Source: Pelagibacteraceae bacterium AG-422-B15 (lineage in GTDB: Bacteria; Pseudomonadota; Alphaproteobacteria; Pelagibacterales; AG-422-B15). Taken from it: 64,000 bases of DNA. The notes below the pieces were generated by a model. The model saw only the letters and a program-made list of their open reading frames with translations. It did no database searches and had not been told where the DNA came from. The stretch lies in contig QCMN01000003.1 of NCBI GenBank assembly GCA_003213715.1, forward strand, positions 1 through 64,000. The letters run 5' to 3'. Made by a program: the position numbers and the translations under genes. Of the stretch, positions 34,332 to 43,687 are shown one piece after another (the first letter of the stretch is position 1; each line of letters opens with the position of its first letter).

Positions 34332-36119
34332 ATGTCAAAAAAACTTAGAATTGGTGGTGCAAGTGGATTTTGGGGCGATTCCGTTATTGCAACACCTCAA
34401 TTGTTGGATGGAAATGATCTAGACTTTATTGTTTATGATTATTTGGCAGAAATCACAATGTCAATTATGGCAAGGGCTAGAGCAAAAGATGCCACAAAAG
34501 GCTATGCCGTAGACTTTGTATCAAGTGTATTGAAGTTAAATTTGCGACAAATAGCTGATCAAAAAATAAAAATTCTTAGCAATGCTGGAGGCGTAAATCC
34601 TGAAGCATGTGCTGAAGCCATTAGAGAATTAATTAAAGAACTTAAATTGGATTTAAAAGTTTCAGTTGTATTAGGCGATGATTTAATTAGTCAAAAGAAT
34701 AAATTTTCAGAGTTGAATACAAAGGAAATGTATTCAAATGAAACTTTTCCGGCGGAGGACAAAATAGCAAGTATAAATGCGTACCTTGGTGCATTTCCAA
34801 TAGCTGAGGCTCTTAATAGTGGCGCTGATATAGTTATTACTGGAAGAAGTGTTGATAGCGCAGTTACATTAGGCGCATGTATTTATACATTCGGATGGAA
34901 TGAAAATGAATTTGATAAACTGGCTGCGGGCAGTCTAGCTGGTCACATAATTGAATGTGGAACACAAAGTACTGGAGGTAATTTTACCGATTGGCAATTA
35001 GTATCAAAAGACTTGCATCAAATAGGCTATCCAATTGTGGAAGTTTCAGAAGATGGTAGTTTCGATTGCACTAAGTCAAAAAATTCTACTGGCATGGTAA
35101 GTTTCGGAACTATTGCTGAACAGATGCTTTATGAAATAGGTGATCCTCAAGCATATATATTACCAGATGTTATTTGTGACTTTTCAAATGTTAAAATTGA
35201 AGAAACAGATAAAGACAAAGTAAAAGTCTCAGGAGCAAAAGGTTATCCTGCTCCTAATCAATATAAAGTTTGTGCAACATACGCTGATGGTTTTAGGGCA
35301 GGTCATGTCTGTTCATTTGTTGGTATAGATGCTGCAAAAAAAGCTCGTACATATGGAGAAGCAATATTTGAGCGTTCAAAAATGATAATGCGCATGATGA
35401 ATATTGCCGATTTTGATGAAACGAGTATTGAGATTATTGGAGATAACAGTCAATACAGCAAGAAATCATCAAATGAAAATAACCGCGAAGTGGTTCTTAA
35501 ATTTGCTGCTAAACACCAAGATATTAGAGCGGTAGGTATTATGCTTAAAGAGTCTGTTGGTTTAGGTCTTGCAACCCCTCCAGGTTTGTCTGGTTTTGTT
35601 GGAGGGCGGCCAAAACCGTCACCAATTGTAAGGTTGTTTTCATTTTTAATTGATAAGGATCAAGTGAATGTAACAATAGATAATGGTTCTTCAAATAGTG
35701 AGATAAAGATACCACAATCTGAAGAATTTGACTTGAACAGTATTGAAAAAACAACAGCTCCTAATTTTGATTATGCAAATGAAAAGTTTGTTGATGTGCC
35801 GCTTATTAAAGTTGCTTACGGACGAAGTGGCGATAAAGGCAATAAAGCAAACATTGGCATAATTGCAAGAGATCCAAAGTTTTATCCAGCAATATGCAAT
35901 TTCCTTGATGAAAAAGCTGTTAAGGATTGTTTTACTGATTTTCTTGAAGGATCTGTTGAGAGATACTTTTTACCAGGCTCAAATTCTATAAATTTCATTT
36001 TAAATGATGTTCTTGGCGGTGGCGGGCCAGCAAGTCTTAGAAACGATCCTCAAGGCAAAGCCTATGCGCAAATACTTCTTGATCAAGTGATACCAATACC
36101 AGAAAAGTTATTGGGCTAA
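34332..36119 (+). CDS. AtuA-family (DUF1446) protein
   Basis: A 595-aa protein with the acyclic-terpene-utilisation AtuA core (IGGASGFWGDS, ARAKDATKGYAVDFV, SNAGGVNPEACA, GADIVITGRSVDSA, EMLYEIGDPQAY) and an AtuA-like C-terminal small domain from about 490 (VPLIKVAYGRSGDKGNKANIGI). In Pseudomonas, Atu proteins degrade citronellol and geraniol as CoA esters, but the precise activity of AtuA is not known. It is the first gene of a plus-strand run with an ABC transporter ATPase and an acyl-CoA ligase, which suggests isoprenoid or branched acid metabolism. Confidence 0.85.
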   Translation: MSKKLRIGGASGFWGDSVIATPQLLDGNDLDFIVYDYLAEITMSIMARARAKDATKGYAVDFVSSVLKLNLRQIADQKIKILSNAGGVNPEACAEAIRELIKELKLDLKVSVVLGDDLISQKNKFSELNTKEMYSNETFPAEDKIASINAYLGAFPIAEALNSGADIVITGRSVDSAVTLGACIYTFGWNENEFDKLAAGSLAGHIIECGTQSTGGNFTDWQLVSKDLHQIGYPIVEVSEDGSFDCTKSKNSTGMVSFGTIAEQMLYEIGDPQAYILPDVICDFSNVKIEETDKDKVKVSGAKGYPAPNQYKVCATYADGFRAGHVCSFVGIDAAKKARTYGEAIFERSKMIMRMMNIADFDETSIEIIGDNSQYSKKSSNENNREVVLKFAAKHQDIRAVGIMLKESVGLGLATPPGLSGFVGGRPKPSPIVRLFSFLIDKDQVNVTIDNGSSNSEIKIPQSEEFDLNSIEKTTAPNFDYANEKFVDVPLIKVAYGRSGDKGNKANIGIIARDPKFYPAICNFLDEKAVKDCFTDFLEGSVERYFLPGSNSINFILNDVLGGGGPASLRNDPQGKAYAQILLDQVIPIPEKLLG

Positions 36120-36171
36120 AATATTGAATAATTTAATTAACATAATTGTTGGTAAGATATAAAAGTAAATT

Positions 36172-36945
36172 ATGTCAAATCCTTTATTAAGTGTTGAAAA
36201 TATTGAAACTTATTATGGGCCAATCATGGCCATTAGAGGTATTAGTTTCAAAGTTAATCAGGGTTCTATAGTAACGATCCTTGGATCTAATGGAGCAGGG
36301 AAAACAACAATTCTCAAAACTATATCGGGAGCAATTGATCCTAGAAAAGGAAAGGTCTATTTAAACGGAAGTGAAATTCAAAAAAAAGATCCTGATAAAA
36401 TATTAAGACTAGGAATGAGCCATGCGCCTGAAGGTAGAGAGGTATTTCCATATTGTTCTGTAATAGAAAATCTTCAAATGGGTGCTTTTACACGATCAGA
36501 CAAGAAAGAAATAAATAAAGATATTGAACAAGTTTTTGAATATTTTCCAATACTAAATGAAAGGATGAACCAACCAGCTGGCTTATTATCAGGTGGAGAA
36601 CAGCAAATGTTATGTATCAGTCGAGCTCTCATGAGTAAGCCAGAAATTATGCTTTTAGATGAGCCGTCATTAGGGTTGTCACCTAAGCTTGTTAAGGAAA
36701 TATTTGAAATTATCATTAGAATTAATAAAGAATTAAAAACGACAATACTTTTAGTTGAGCAAAACGCTAATATTGCACTTAGTAATTCCGATTTTGGCTA
36801 TGTATTAGAACTTGGTCGAATTGTAATGGAAGGAAACAGTAAAGAGCTTTTGGAAAAAGAAGATATCAAAGAATTTTATCTTGGACAGCAAGATGAAGGT
36901 ATAAGAGGAGAGAGACGTTGGAAAAAGAAAAAAATGTGGAGATAA
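36172..36945 (+). CDS. livF: Branched-chain/hydrophobic acid ABC transporter ATPase, LivF-like
   Basis: A 257-aa ATPase of the HAAT (Liv) transporter family: IETYYGPIMAIRGISF, Walker A GSNGAGKTT, signature LSGGEQQML and Walker B IMLLDEPSLGLS. It ends in a basic tail. The ligase gene that follows overlaps it by 28 bp. The other parts of the transporter (LivG, LivM, LivH) lie on the minus strand from 49778 to 52490, and two binding proteins at 38793-41123, so one complex is probably spread over two loci. Confidence 0.9.
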   Translation: MSNPLLSVENIETYYGPIMAIRGISFKVNQGSIVTILGSNGAGKTTILKTISGAIDPRKGKVYLNGSEIQKKDPDKILRLGMSHAPEGREVFPYCSVIENLQMGAFTRSDKKEINKDIEQVFEYFPILNERMNQPAGLLSGGEQQMLCISRALMSKPEIMLLDEPSLGLSPKLVKEIFEIIIRINKELKTTILLVEQNANIALSNSDFGYVLELGRIVMEGNSKELLEKEDIKEFYLGQQDEGIRGERRWKKKKMWR

Positions 36946-38741
36946 ATACAATTCCAAGACTTTTTTGGGACTCAGTTAATTCTCGTAGAGAAAGAGTTGC
37001 CATGCGAGAAAAAGATCTTGGAATTTGGCAAGAAATTTCATGGTCTCACTATGGAGAAAAGGCAAAACTAACTGGCCTTGCTCTCCATACTCTAGGACTA
37101 GAAAAAGGCAATGTGGTTTCAATTGCAAGCGAAGGAAACCCCGAGTGGCTTTACACTGATATGGGCACAATCGGTGCTGGAGGAATTTCCAGTGGAGTAT
37201 ATACAACAGACTCGGCTGCACAGGTTAAGTATTTAGTAAACGACAGTGCGACAAAATTTTATTTTGTAGAAAATGAAGAACAACTTGATAAAATTTTAGA
37301 AGTAAGAGGTGAGTGTCCTACATTAAAACAAATTATTGTCTACGATATGGAAGGGTTAAGTGACTTTCATGATGACCAAGTTATTAGTTATGAAGAATTT
37401 TTAAAAGTTGGTGAAAAAACCGATCATGAAAACCCTGATCTTTGGGAGAGTTTAGTTAATAGTGTAAGTCCTGAGGACATTGCAATTTTAGTATATACAT
37501 CTGGTACAACAGGGCCTTCGAAAGGCGCAATGATTAATCATACAAACTTGCTTTATTCTATTAATACTGGATATGATATCTTTGATGTTATGGAACACGA
37601 GGAACAATTATCGTTTCTCCCATTATGCCATATATTAGAGCGATCAGTCTCAGTTATGATACCTCTAAAAACAGGAGCAGTAGTCAATTTTGCTGAAAGT
37701 ATTGATACGGTACCTGAAAATATTCGAGAGGTATCTCCGACAGTGTTTATTGCAGTTCCAAGGATTTGGGAAAAGTTTTATTCATCGATCACAATTTTGA
37801 TGAAAGATGCAACTTTCATTGGCAAGTTCCTCTATCAATTCTCAATAAATGTTGGCTCTCAATATAAAGAGTACTTTATTGATGGAAAAGAACCTCCTTT
37901 ATCATTGAAATTATCATATTGGATATGCAATCAACTGGTTTTAAAAAATATAAAAAAACTTCTAGGTTTGAATAACTGTCGTTACGCACTAAGTGGAGCT
38001 GCGCCTATATCTCCTGATTTAATAAATTGGTATCTTTCTCTTGGTATAGATATGAGAGAAGGATGGGGTATGACAGAAACAGCTGGAGTTGGAACTGCAT
38101 TTTACTCCAGAGAAATAAAACTGGGACATGTTGGCCGAGCCGTTAATGATTCTGAGGTCAGGATTGCGCAGGATGGAGAAATTTTATTTAAAGGTCCAGG
38201 TGTGTTTTGTGGTTATTTAAATAAACCTGAACAAACAAAAGAAACGCTTATTGATGGATGGCTACATACAGGAGATGTTGGTGAAATTGATAACTATGGA
38301 AATTTAAAAATTACAGACAGAAAAAAAGACATAATCATTACAGCCGGTGGAAAAAATATCTCTCCCTCGGAAATAGAAAATGAATTAAAATTTAGTCCAT
38401 TCATATCAGATGCTGTTGTAATTGGTGATAAAAGAAAGTTTTTGTCATGTCTAATAATGATAGATGAAGAAAATGTGATGAAACACGCTCAAGACAATGA
38501 CATACCATTTTCTAATTTTGAAAGTCTCTGTAAATCAGAGGAAATAGTTGCCTTGATTGATAATGAGGTTAATAAAGTAAATAAAAAATTCGCTTCAGTA
38601 GAACAAGTAAAAAAATTCTCATTAATTGATATACAATTAACAGCTGAAGACGATGAGCTCACTCCGACCATGAAGCTGAAACGCAAATTTATAAATCAAA
38701 AATACGGCGATATCATTGAAAGCATGTATCAATCTGCTTGA
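36918..38741 (+). CDS. Long-chain acyl-CoA synthetase (AMP-forming)
   Basis: A 607-aa ANL-family ligase. Conserved sites: YTSGTTGPSKGAM (ATP P-loop), RIWEKF, the GWGMTETAG A5 motif, DGWLHTGDVGEID and DRKKDIIITAGGKNISPSEIE. The start is TTG 36918 (after the SD AGGAGAG), overlapping livF by 28 bp. The FadD15-like architecture activates medium or long acids with CoA. Close coupling with a LivF-type ATPase is a recurring pattern in proteobacteria, suggesting the transporter imports an acid that this enzyme activates. Confidence 0.9.
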   Translation: MEKEKNVEINTIPRLFWDSVNSRRERVAMREKDLGIWQEISWSHYGEKAKLTGLALHTLGLEKGNVVSIASEGNPEWLYTDMGTIGAGGISSGVYTTDSAAQVKYLVNDSATKFYFVENEEQLDKILEVRGECPTLKQIIVYDMEGLSDFHDDQVISYEEFLKVGEKTDHENPDLWESLVNSVSPEDIAILVYTSGTTGPSKGAMINHTNLLYSINTGYDIFDVMEHEEQLSFLPLCHILERSVSVMIPLKTGAVVNFAESIDTVPENIREVSPTVFIAVPRIWEKFYSSITILMKDATFIGKFLYQFSINVGSQYKEYFIDGKEPPLSLKLSYWICNQLVLKNIKKLLGLNNCRYALSGAAPISPDLINWYLSLGIDMREGWGMTETAGVGTAFYSREIKLGHVGRAVNDSEVRIAQDGEILFKGPGVFCGYLNKPEQTKETLIDGWLHTGDVGEIDNYGNLKITDRKKDIIITAGGKNISPSEIENELKFSPFISDAVVIGDKRKFLSCLIMIDEENVMKHAQDNDIPFSNFESLCKSEEIVALIDNEVNKVNKKFASVEQVKKFSLIDIQLTAEDDELTPTMKLKRKFINQKYGDIIESMYQSA

Positions 38742-38792
38742 TTTTCCTCTGTGAAATAATAAGATTTCCTTTTAAATTCAAGAGGACAAACG

Positions 38793-39965
38793 ATGATTAG
38801 TAAGCGGTTTTCAATTTTTACAATTTTTTTGGCACTTTTTTTAACGATTGGTCACAATTCTTATTCTCAAGGTGTTACAGACGATGAAATCATTCTTGGC
38901 ATGCATACAGATATAAGTGGTCCAGTTTCTTCATTTGGAAAATATTCAGTTGAAGGTGTTCAAATGAGAATTGATGAGATTAATAAAGCTGGAGGCATTC
39001 ATGGAAGAATGCTGAAAATCATTGCAGAAGATCATCAATACCAAGTTCCTCGTGCAGTCCAGGCAGCTAACAAGCTTCTGAATAAAGATAAAATATTTCT
39101 TATGGTTGCAAGTTTAGGTACTCCTATGAATAATGCCGTGTTTGAAGCTCAAGAAAAAAAAGATATACCGAATTTGTTTCCTCTATCATCAGCAAGATCA
39201 ATGACTGATCCTTTACATCGTTTAAAATTTGGAGCTCTTTCAAGTTATTATGATCAAATCAGAGCTGGTGTTAAGTGGGCAATCAATGAGAGAGGCAAAA
39301 ATAAAATTTGTGTTCTTTATCAGGATAATGATTTTGGACAAGAAACATATGAAGCGACTTTAGACCAACTAAGCGAAATGGGTTTAGAGTTACATGAAAA
39401 AGCAACCAATAAGCCAACTGATACAGACTTAACTTCTCAGATTACAAAATTAAAAAATGCAGGCTGTGAAGCAGTTGCAATGGGAACAATTGTAAAGGAT
39501 ACAATTCTTGGTTATACAAAAGCTAGGCAGATGAAATGGGATGCATTATTTTTTGGTCAGGTTGCAAGTTTTCACCCTGTTATAGCATCGCAACCTGATG
39601 GAGTTACAGATGGTTTTTATACATTTGCTCAATTTGATACTCCAAGTAAAGCAAATTGTACTCCTGAAATTTGTGATTGGATTGATACCTATGAGTCGAC
39701 TTTTGGAAACTTACCAAATATAGGTTCAGCTTATGGTTATATGTACATGGATATAACTGCTAGAGCATTAGAAATTGCTGGCCGTGACTTAACAACAGAT
39801 GGTTTCCTAAATGCATTAGAAAGTATAAATAATTATAAAATACCTTTTGGCGACACAGTACTTTCTTGGTCTCCAGAGAAACATTTAGGTGCAAATGTTG
39901 CTTACTTATTTGAAGTTCAAAATGGTACTTTTATCCAAACGGATAATAAAGAATATACATACTAA
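38793..39965 (+). CDS. Liv-type periplasmic substrate-binding protein, copy 1
   Basis: A 390-aa binding protein with a signal peptide (about 1-26, HNSYSQ). The type I periplasmic fold shows GMHTDISGPVSSFGKYSVEGV, AGGIHGR, EDHQYQVPRAVQAANKL and VASLGTPMNN near the N-terminus. It is followed directly by a second, closely related copy. The ligand is probably an acidic or aromatic amino-acid-like acid, from context only. The SD CAAGAGGACA precedes the start. Confidence 0.9.
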   Translation: MISKRFSIFTIFLALFLTIGHNSYSQGVTDDEIILGMHTDISGPVSSFGKYSVEGVQMRIDEINKAGGIHGRMLKIIAEDHQYQVPRAVQAANKLLNKDKIFLMVASLGTPMNNAVFEAQEKKDIPNLFPLSSARSMTDPLHRLKFGALSSYYDQIRAGVKWAINERGKNKICVLYQDNDFGQETYEATLDQLSEMGLELHEKATNKPTDTDLTSQITKLKNAGCEAVAMGTIVKDTILGYTKARQMKWDALFFGQVASFHPVIASQPDGVTDGFYTFAQFDTPSKANCTPEICDWIDTYESTFGNLPNIGSAYGYMYMDITARALEIAGRDLTTDGFLNALESINNYKIPFGDTVLSWSPEKHLGANVAYLFEVQNGTFIQTDNKEYTY

Positions 39966-41123
39966 ATGAAAATTTTTGTTTATTTATTTCTTTCATTATT
40001 TGTCTCTGGCTTATCGTTTGCTGACCAAGGGATTACAGAAGATGAGATCTTAATTGGAATGCACACTGATCTAAGTGGACCTGCCTCTATGATTGGAAAA
40101 CAAAGTGTTGACGGTGTAAACATGCGAATTGATGAATTTAATCAAGCGGGTGGAGCTCATGGCAGAACAATAAAATTTATTGTCGAAGACCATCAATATA
40201 CTGTCCCAAGAGCGGTTCAAGCGGCCAATAAACTGTTAAGAAAAGATAAAATTGGCTTTATGTTGGGCTCTCTTGGTACGCCAATGAATAATGCAGTGAT
40301 GTCTGATCAAATAGCAATGAATATACCAAGTTTATTTCCTCTTACAGCTGCACGATCAATGTTTGAACCCTACGATCGTTTGAAGTTTACATCAGGTTCA
40401 ACATATTATGATCAGATCAGAACAGGATTGAAATATCTTATTGAGAATAACAATAGAAAGTCAGTATGTGTTTTGTATGAAGATACTGACTTTGGACAGG
40501 AAATTGTTGATGCTGTAGATGATCAACTTGCAGCAATGAATATGACATTAGTTGAGAGTGCGTCAGCAAAGCCCACGGATACTGATTTCACTGCTCAAAT
40601 AAAAAAACTTTATAATGCAGGATGCGATTTAGTGGCTATGGGAACAATTGTTCGAACAACAATATTGCCTTTTATGAAAGCAAAGGAAATAAACTGGACA
40701 GATGTTGATTTTGTGACAACTTCAGCAAGTTATTACACAGTTGTGGCAGAACAACCCAATGGAGTAATGAATGGACTGTACTGTTTAAATTCTGTCGTAT
40801 TTCCTTATTACGATACGGCTAATGAAATTGAAAAAAGATGGTGGGATAAATTTAAATCTATTTATGCAACAGAACCTAATACTGGAGCCATCTATGGATA
40901 TATTTTTGCTGACATAGTTGTTGAAGCTATCCAAAGAGCAGGAAAAGATTTAACAGTTGATAGCTTTGTTGAGGCAATGGAAACTCTTAAAGATTACGAG
41001 GACCCACTAAAACTTGGCTCGGTAACGTTTAATTCAGATCAAAGACAAGGAAGTAATATTTCTTATTTCTTTAAAGTTCAAAATGAAAGATTTGAAGTAA
41101 TTTCTGGACCAATTAACTACTAA
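39966..41123 (+). CDS. Liv-type periplasmic substrate-binding protein, copy 2
   Basis: A 385-aa paralog of the previous gene with signal peptide (about 1-19, SFAD). Shared motifs are GMHTDLSGPASMIGKQSVDGV, EDHQYTVPRAVQAANKLL and GSLGTPMNN. The two start codon to stop junctions abut with no gap, so they are a tandem duplication. C-terminal halves differ more (for example RQGSNISYFF here), which suggests two ligand specificities for one transporter. Confidence 0.9.
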   Translation: MKIFVYLFLSLFVSGLSFADQGITEDEILIGMHTDLSGPASMIGKQSVDGVNMRIDEFNQAGGAHGRTIKFIVEDHQYTVPRAVQAANKLLRKDKIGFMLGSLGTPMNNAVMSDQIAMNIPSLFPLTAARSMFEPYDRLKFTSGSTYYDQIRTGLKYLIENNNRKSVCVLYEDTDFGQEIVDAVDDQLAAMNMTLVESASAKPTDTDFTAQIKKLYNAGCDLVAMGTIVRTTILPFMKAKEINWTDVDFVTTSASYYTVVAEQPNGVMNGLYCLNSVVFPYYDTANEIEKRWWDKFKSIYATEPNTGAIYGYIFADIVVEAIQRAGKDLTVDSFVEAMETLKDYEDPLKLGSVTFNSDQRQGSNISYFFKVQNERFEVISGPINY

Positions 41124-41136
41124 TTACGGTATTAAC

Positions 41137-41751
41137 TTGATAAAGAGCGCTGTCTTAATTGCAAATGGAAATGTTTCAAAAACAAATTACGTTAAAAAGG
41201 TAATAGATAGTAACGATTACTTTATTAGTATTGATGCTAAATCAGAAAATTTAAAAGAATTAGGAGTCCAACCTAATCTAATTTTAGGTGACCTTGATTC
41301 CGCTGCAATTGATGATCTTGATAGTAAAATAGAAGTTGTTGAATTATCCGATCAGAGCAAGACTGATTTAGAAAAATCGCTAGATTATTGTAAGGAGAAT
41401 AGTATTAAAAAAGTTGTGATATTAGGAAGTACTGGTTTGAGGGAAGATCATTCAATAGCAAATGTTCTAATAGCCAGTACTTACTCAGATATTTTGCAAA
41501 TTGAACTGATAACAAATTTTTATCGAATAATCTTTGTGAGAGAATATACAAAAATAAACGCTCATAATGAGCCGGTATCTATTATTTCATTGTCGTCAGA
41601 TAATAAAATTACAACAAGAGGATTAAAATATGATTTGAATAACGAAAAATTGAAATCTTTTTCTCATGGCATAAGTAACGAAGTAAATGGAGATAGCTTT
41701 ACAGTGAAAGCTGAAAGTACAATTGTTGTTTTTATAGGAATTCAGCAGTGA
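41137..41751 (+). CDS. thiN: Thiamine pyrophosphokinase
   Basis: Transfers pyrophosphate from ATP to thiamine. The family motifs are present: ANGN at the start, LILGDLDS, SDQSKTDLEKSL and VILGSTGLREDHSIANV. A TTG start at 41137 gives 204 aa. It is 13 bp after the second binding protein and is coupled to the next gene by overlapping GTGA. Its presence in this operon is not explained by the neighbours. Confidence 0.85.
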   Translation: MIKSAVLIANGNVSKTNYVKKVIDSNDYFISIDAKSENLKELGVQPNLILGDLDSAAIDDLDSKIEVVELSDQSKTDLEKSLDYCKENSIKKVVILGSTGLREDHSIANVLIASTYSDILQIELITNFYRIIFVREYTKINAHNEPVSIISLSSDNKITTRGLKYDLNNEKLKSFSHGISNEVNGDSFTVKAESTIVVFIGIQQ

Positions 41752-42878
41752 AAAAAATTGGAATAATTGGCGGAGGCATATCTGGTCTTACTTTAGGTTG
41801 CGTTCTAAAGGGATCTGGAAAAGAATGTATAATTTTTGAAAGATCAAGCGCACCAAGTGAATATGGCGCAGGAATATCATTAACTCCCAACGCTTGTAAA
41901 ATACTAGATGAAATAGATATTTTAGATGCTGTTAGAGCAGAGTCTTGCTCTCCATTGGATATTGCTTGGAGAGATGATCAGGGAAATGTCATAAAAAAAG
42001 TAAATATCAATGAATTTGGAGAAGTAATTACATCAAATAGAAAAGTCTTAATAAATAAACTGTATGAGAAATTTATTAATCTAGGTGGAGAAATAAAATT
42101 TAATCATGAATTGTTAGATATAATAAAAGAAAAAGAATTAGTTTTCAAAAATCAGAAAAATATTAGTGTAGACTACATTGCAGGCTGCGATGGGATAAAA
42201 TCACTTATTAGAACAAATAAAATCAAAAAGGATAAAATTACTTTTTCAGGCTATACCGCGTGGAGAGGTATTGGTTCGTCCGATAGCAAAAGAATAAATA
42301 TATACCTAGGTAAAAATAGCCATATCGTCTGTTACCCTGTTAATGAAAAACTCGAAACAAGTTTTATTGCAATAAAAAAAAGCAAAATAAAAAATAATGA
42401 AAGTTGGAGAGAAGAGGGAAGTCATGAAGATTTATTAGAGGATTTCTCATCCTATGGAAGTTTCATTAAATCATTATTTCAATCTTCAAAAAAAGTTTAT
42501 AAGTGGGGTTTATTTGATCGAAAATCACTTAATTCTTTTTCCAGTGGTAACATAACTTTATTGGGAGACTCGGCGCACCCGATGATGCCGTTTTTGGGTC
42601 AAGGCGGCGCTATGGCACTGGAAGATGCATATATATTTGGAAATTTAGTAAATATGTCTGACGATCTTAATTTTGTAAGAAATAATTATGAGAAATTGAG
42701 GGTGGGTAGGACTAATGCAATTAAAAGATCTTCAAGATATCAGGGATATATAAATCATTTAGGAAACCCAATTCTGAAATCATTAAGAAATTTTATGCTA
42801 AAAAACACAGATATTGCTATGCGAAGAACTAAGAACATTTATAATTACGAACCATTGAAAGTTATTAACAATTTATAA
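41748..42878 (+). CDS. FAD-dependent aromatic-ring monooxygenase
   Basis: A 376-aa flavoprotein hydroxylase of the UbiH/salicylate hydroxylase type: dinucleotide motif GIIGGGISGLTLG at the N-terminus, DG motif GCDGIKSLIR (about 146) and the second FAD motif LLGDSAHPMMPFLGQGGAMALEDAY. A GTG start at 41748 overlaps the thiN stop. It is followed after 2 bp by an enoyl-CoA hydratase, in keeping with degradation of a cyclic or aromatic compound. Substrate unknown. Confidence 0.88.
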   Translation: MKKIGIIGGGISGLTLGCVLKGSGKECIIFERSSAPSEYGAGISLTPNACKILDEIDILDAVRAESCSPLDIAWRDDQGNVIKKVNINEFGEVITSNRKVLINKLYEKFINLGGEIKFNHELLDIIKEKELVFKNQKNISVDYIAGCDGIKSLIRTNKIKKDKITFSGYTAWRGIGSSDSKRINIYLGKNSHIVCYPVNEKLETSFIAIKKSKIKNNESWREEGSHEDLLEDFSSYGSFIKSLFQSSKKVYKWGLFDRKSLNSFSSGNITLLGDSAHPMMPFLGQGGAMALEDAYIFGNLVNMSDDLNFVRNNYEKLRVGRTNAIKRSSRYQGYINHLGNPILKSLRNFMLKNTDIAMRRTKNIYNYEPLKVINNL

Positions 42879-42880
42879 GT

Positions 42881-43687
42881 ATGACTACACTACCAGAAAC
42901 AAAAGCCTGTAAAGTTAATATAGAAAATGAATGGTTAACTATTTCATTCAATCAACCAGAAAAAAGAAATGCATTAACTAGCGAATTAACTGCTGATATT
43001 AAAAATATTTTTGATGCAGCACGCAATGATTTGGGTGTGAGAGGCGTTACCATGAGAGGAGAAGGGGGAATATTTTGTGCAGGTGGAGATTTAAAAATGT
43101 TTAAAACTGGTTTTCAAGGTGGAGAACAGGGTATGAAAGACGTTGAAGAGGCCAGTGCTTTAACGGGTGCGTTTTTTGATATGATAAACTCTTATCCAAA
43201 GCCAGTTGTTATGCTAGCTGAAGGAGCGGCGATGGCTGGTGGTCTTGGAATGCTTTGCGCTGGAGATATTGTGGTAGTGACTGAAGACTGTAAATTTGCT
43301 TTAACAGAAACTACTCTCGGAATACCTCCTGCACAAATTGCCCCCTTTGTTGCACAAAGAATAGGTTTAGCTAAAGCTAGACGTATCATGCTTACCGCAG
43401 CACGGTTTACAGGTAAAGAAGCGTTTGAAATGGGATTAGCAGATTTTATAGCAAAAGATGCTAATGATTTAAAAAATATTGAGTCTGATATAATTAAAGG
43501 TGTTATGAATTGTGCCCCTGGGGCAAATGCTATTACAAAAGAAATTGTCCTAGCCACAAGACAGTTAGAGAGAAGTGAAATGATCGATTTTGCTGCAAAA
43601 GGTTTTGCTGAACGCATGCTAAGTGATGAAGGCAGAGAAGGCATTGCATCTTTTCTTGAGAAACGTAAACCGAAATGGTCAAAATGA
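42881..43687 (+). CDS. Enoyl-CoA hydratase/isomerase family protein
   Basis: A 268-aa crotonase-fold protein: SFNQPEKRNALTSEL, the oxyanion region GEGGIFCAGGDLKMF (about 62-76) and AEGAAMAGGLGMLCAGDIVV. The acidic catalytic position is within LTETTLGIPPAQIAPF. It likely hydrates or isomerises a CoA thioester from the ligase at 36918. The next gene starts inside its end (overlap 13 bp or 4 bp depending on start). Confidence 0.9.
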   Translation: MTTLPETKACKVNIENEWLTISFNQPEKRNALTSELTADIKNIFDAARNDLGVRGVTMRGEGGIFCAGGDLKMFKTGFQGGEQGMKDVEEASALTGAFFDMINSYPKPVVMLAEGAAMAGGLGMLCAGDIVVVTEDCKFALTETTLGIPPAQIAPFVAQRIGLAKARRIMLTAARFTGKEAFEMGLADFIAKDANDLKNIESDIIKGVMNCAPGANAITKEIVLATRQLERSEMIDFAAKGFAERMLSDEGREGIASFLEKRKPKWSK

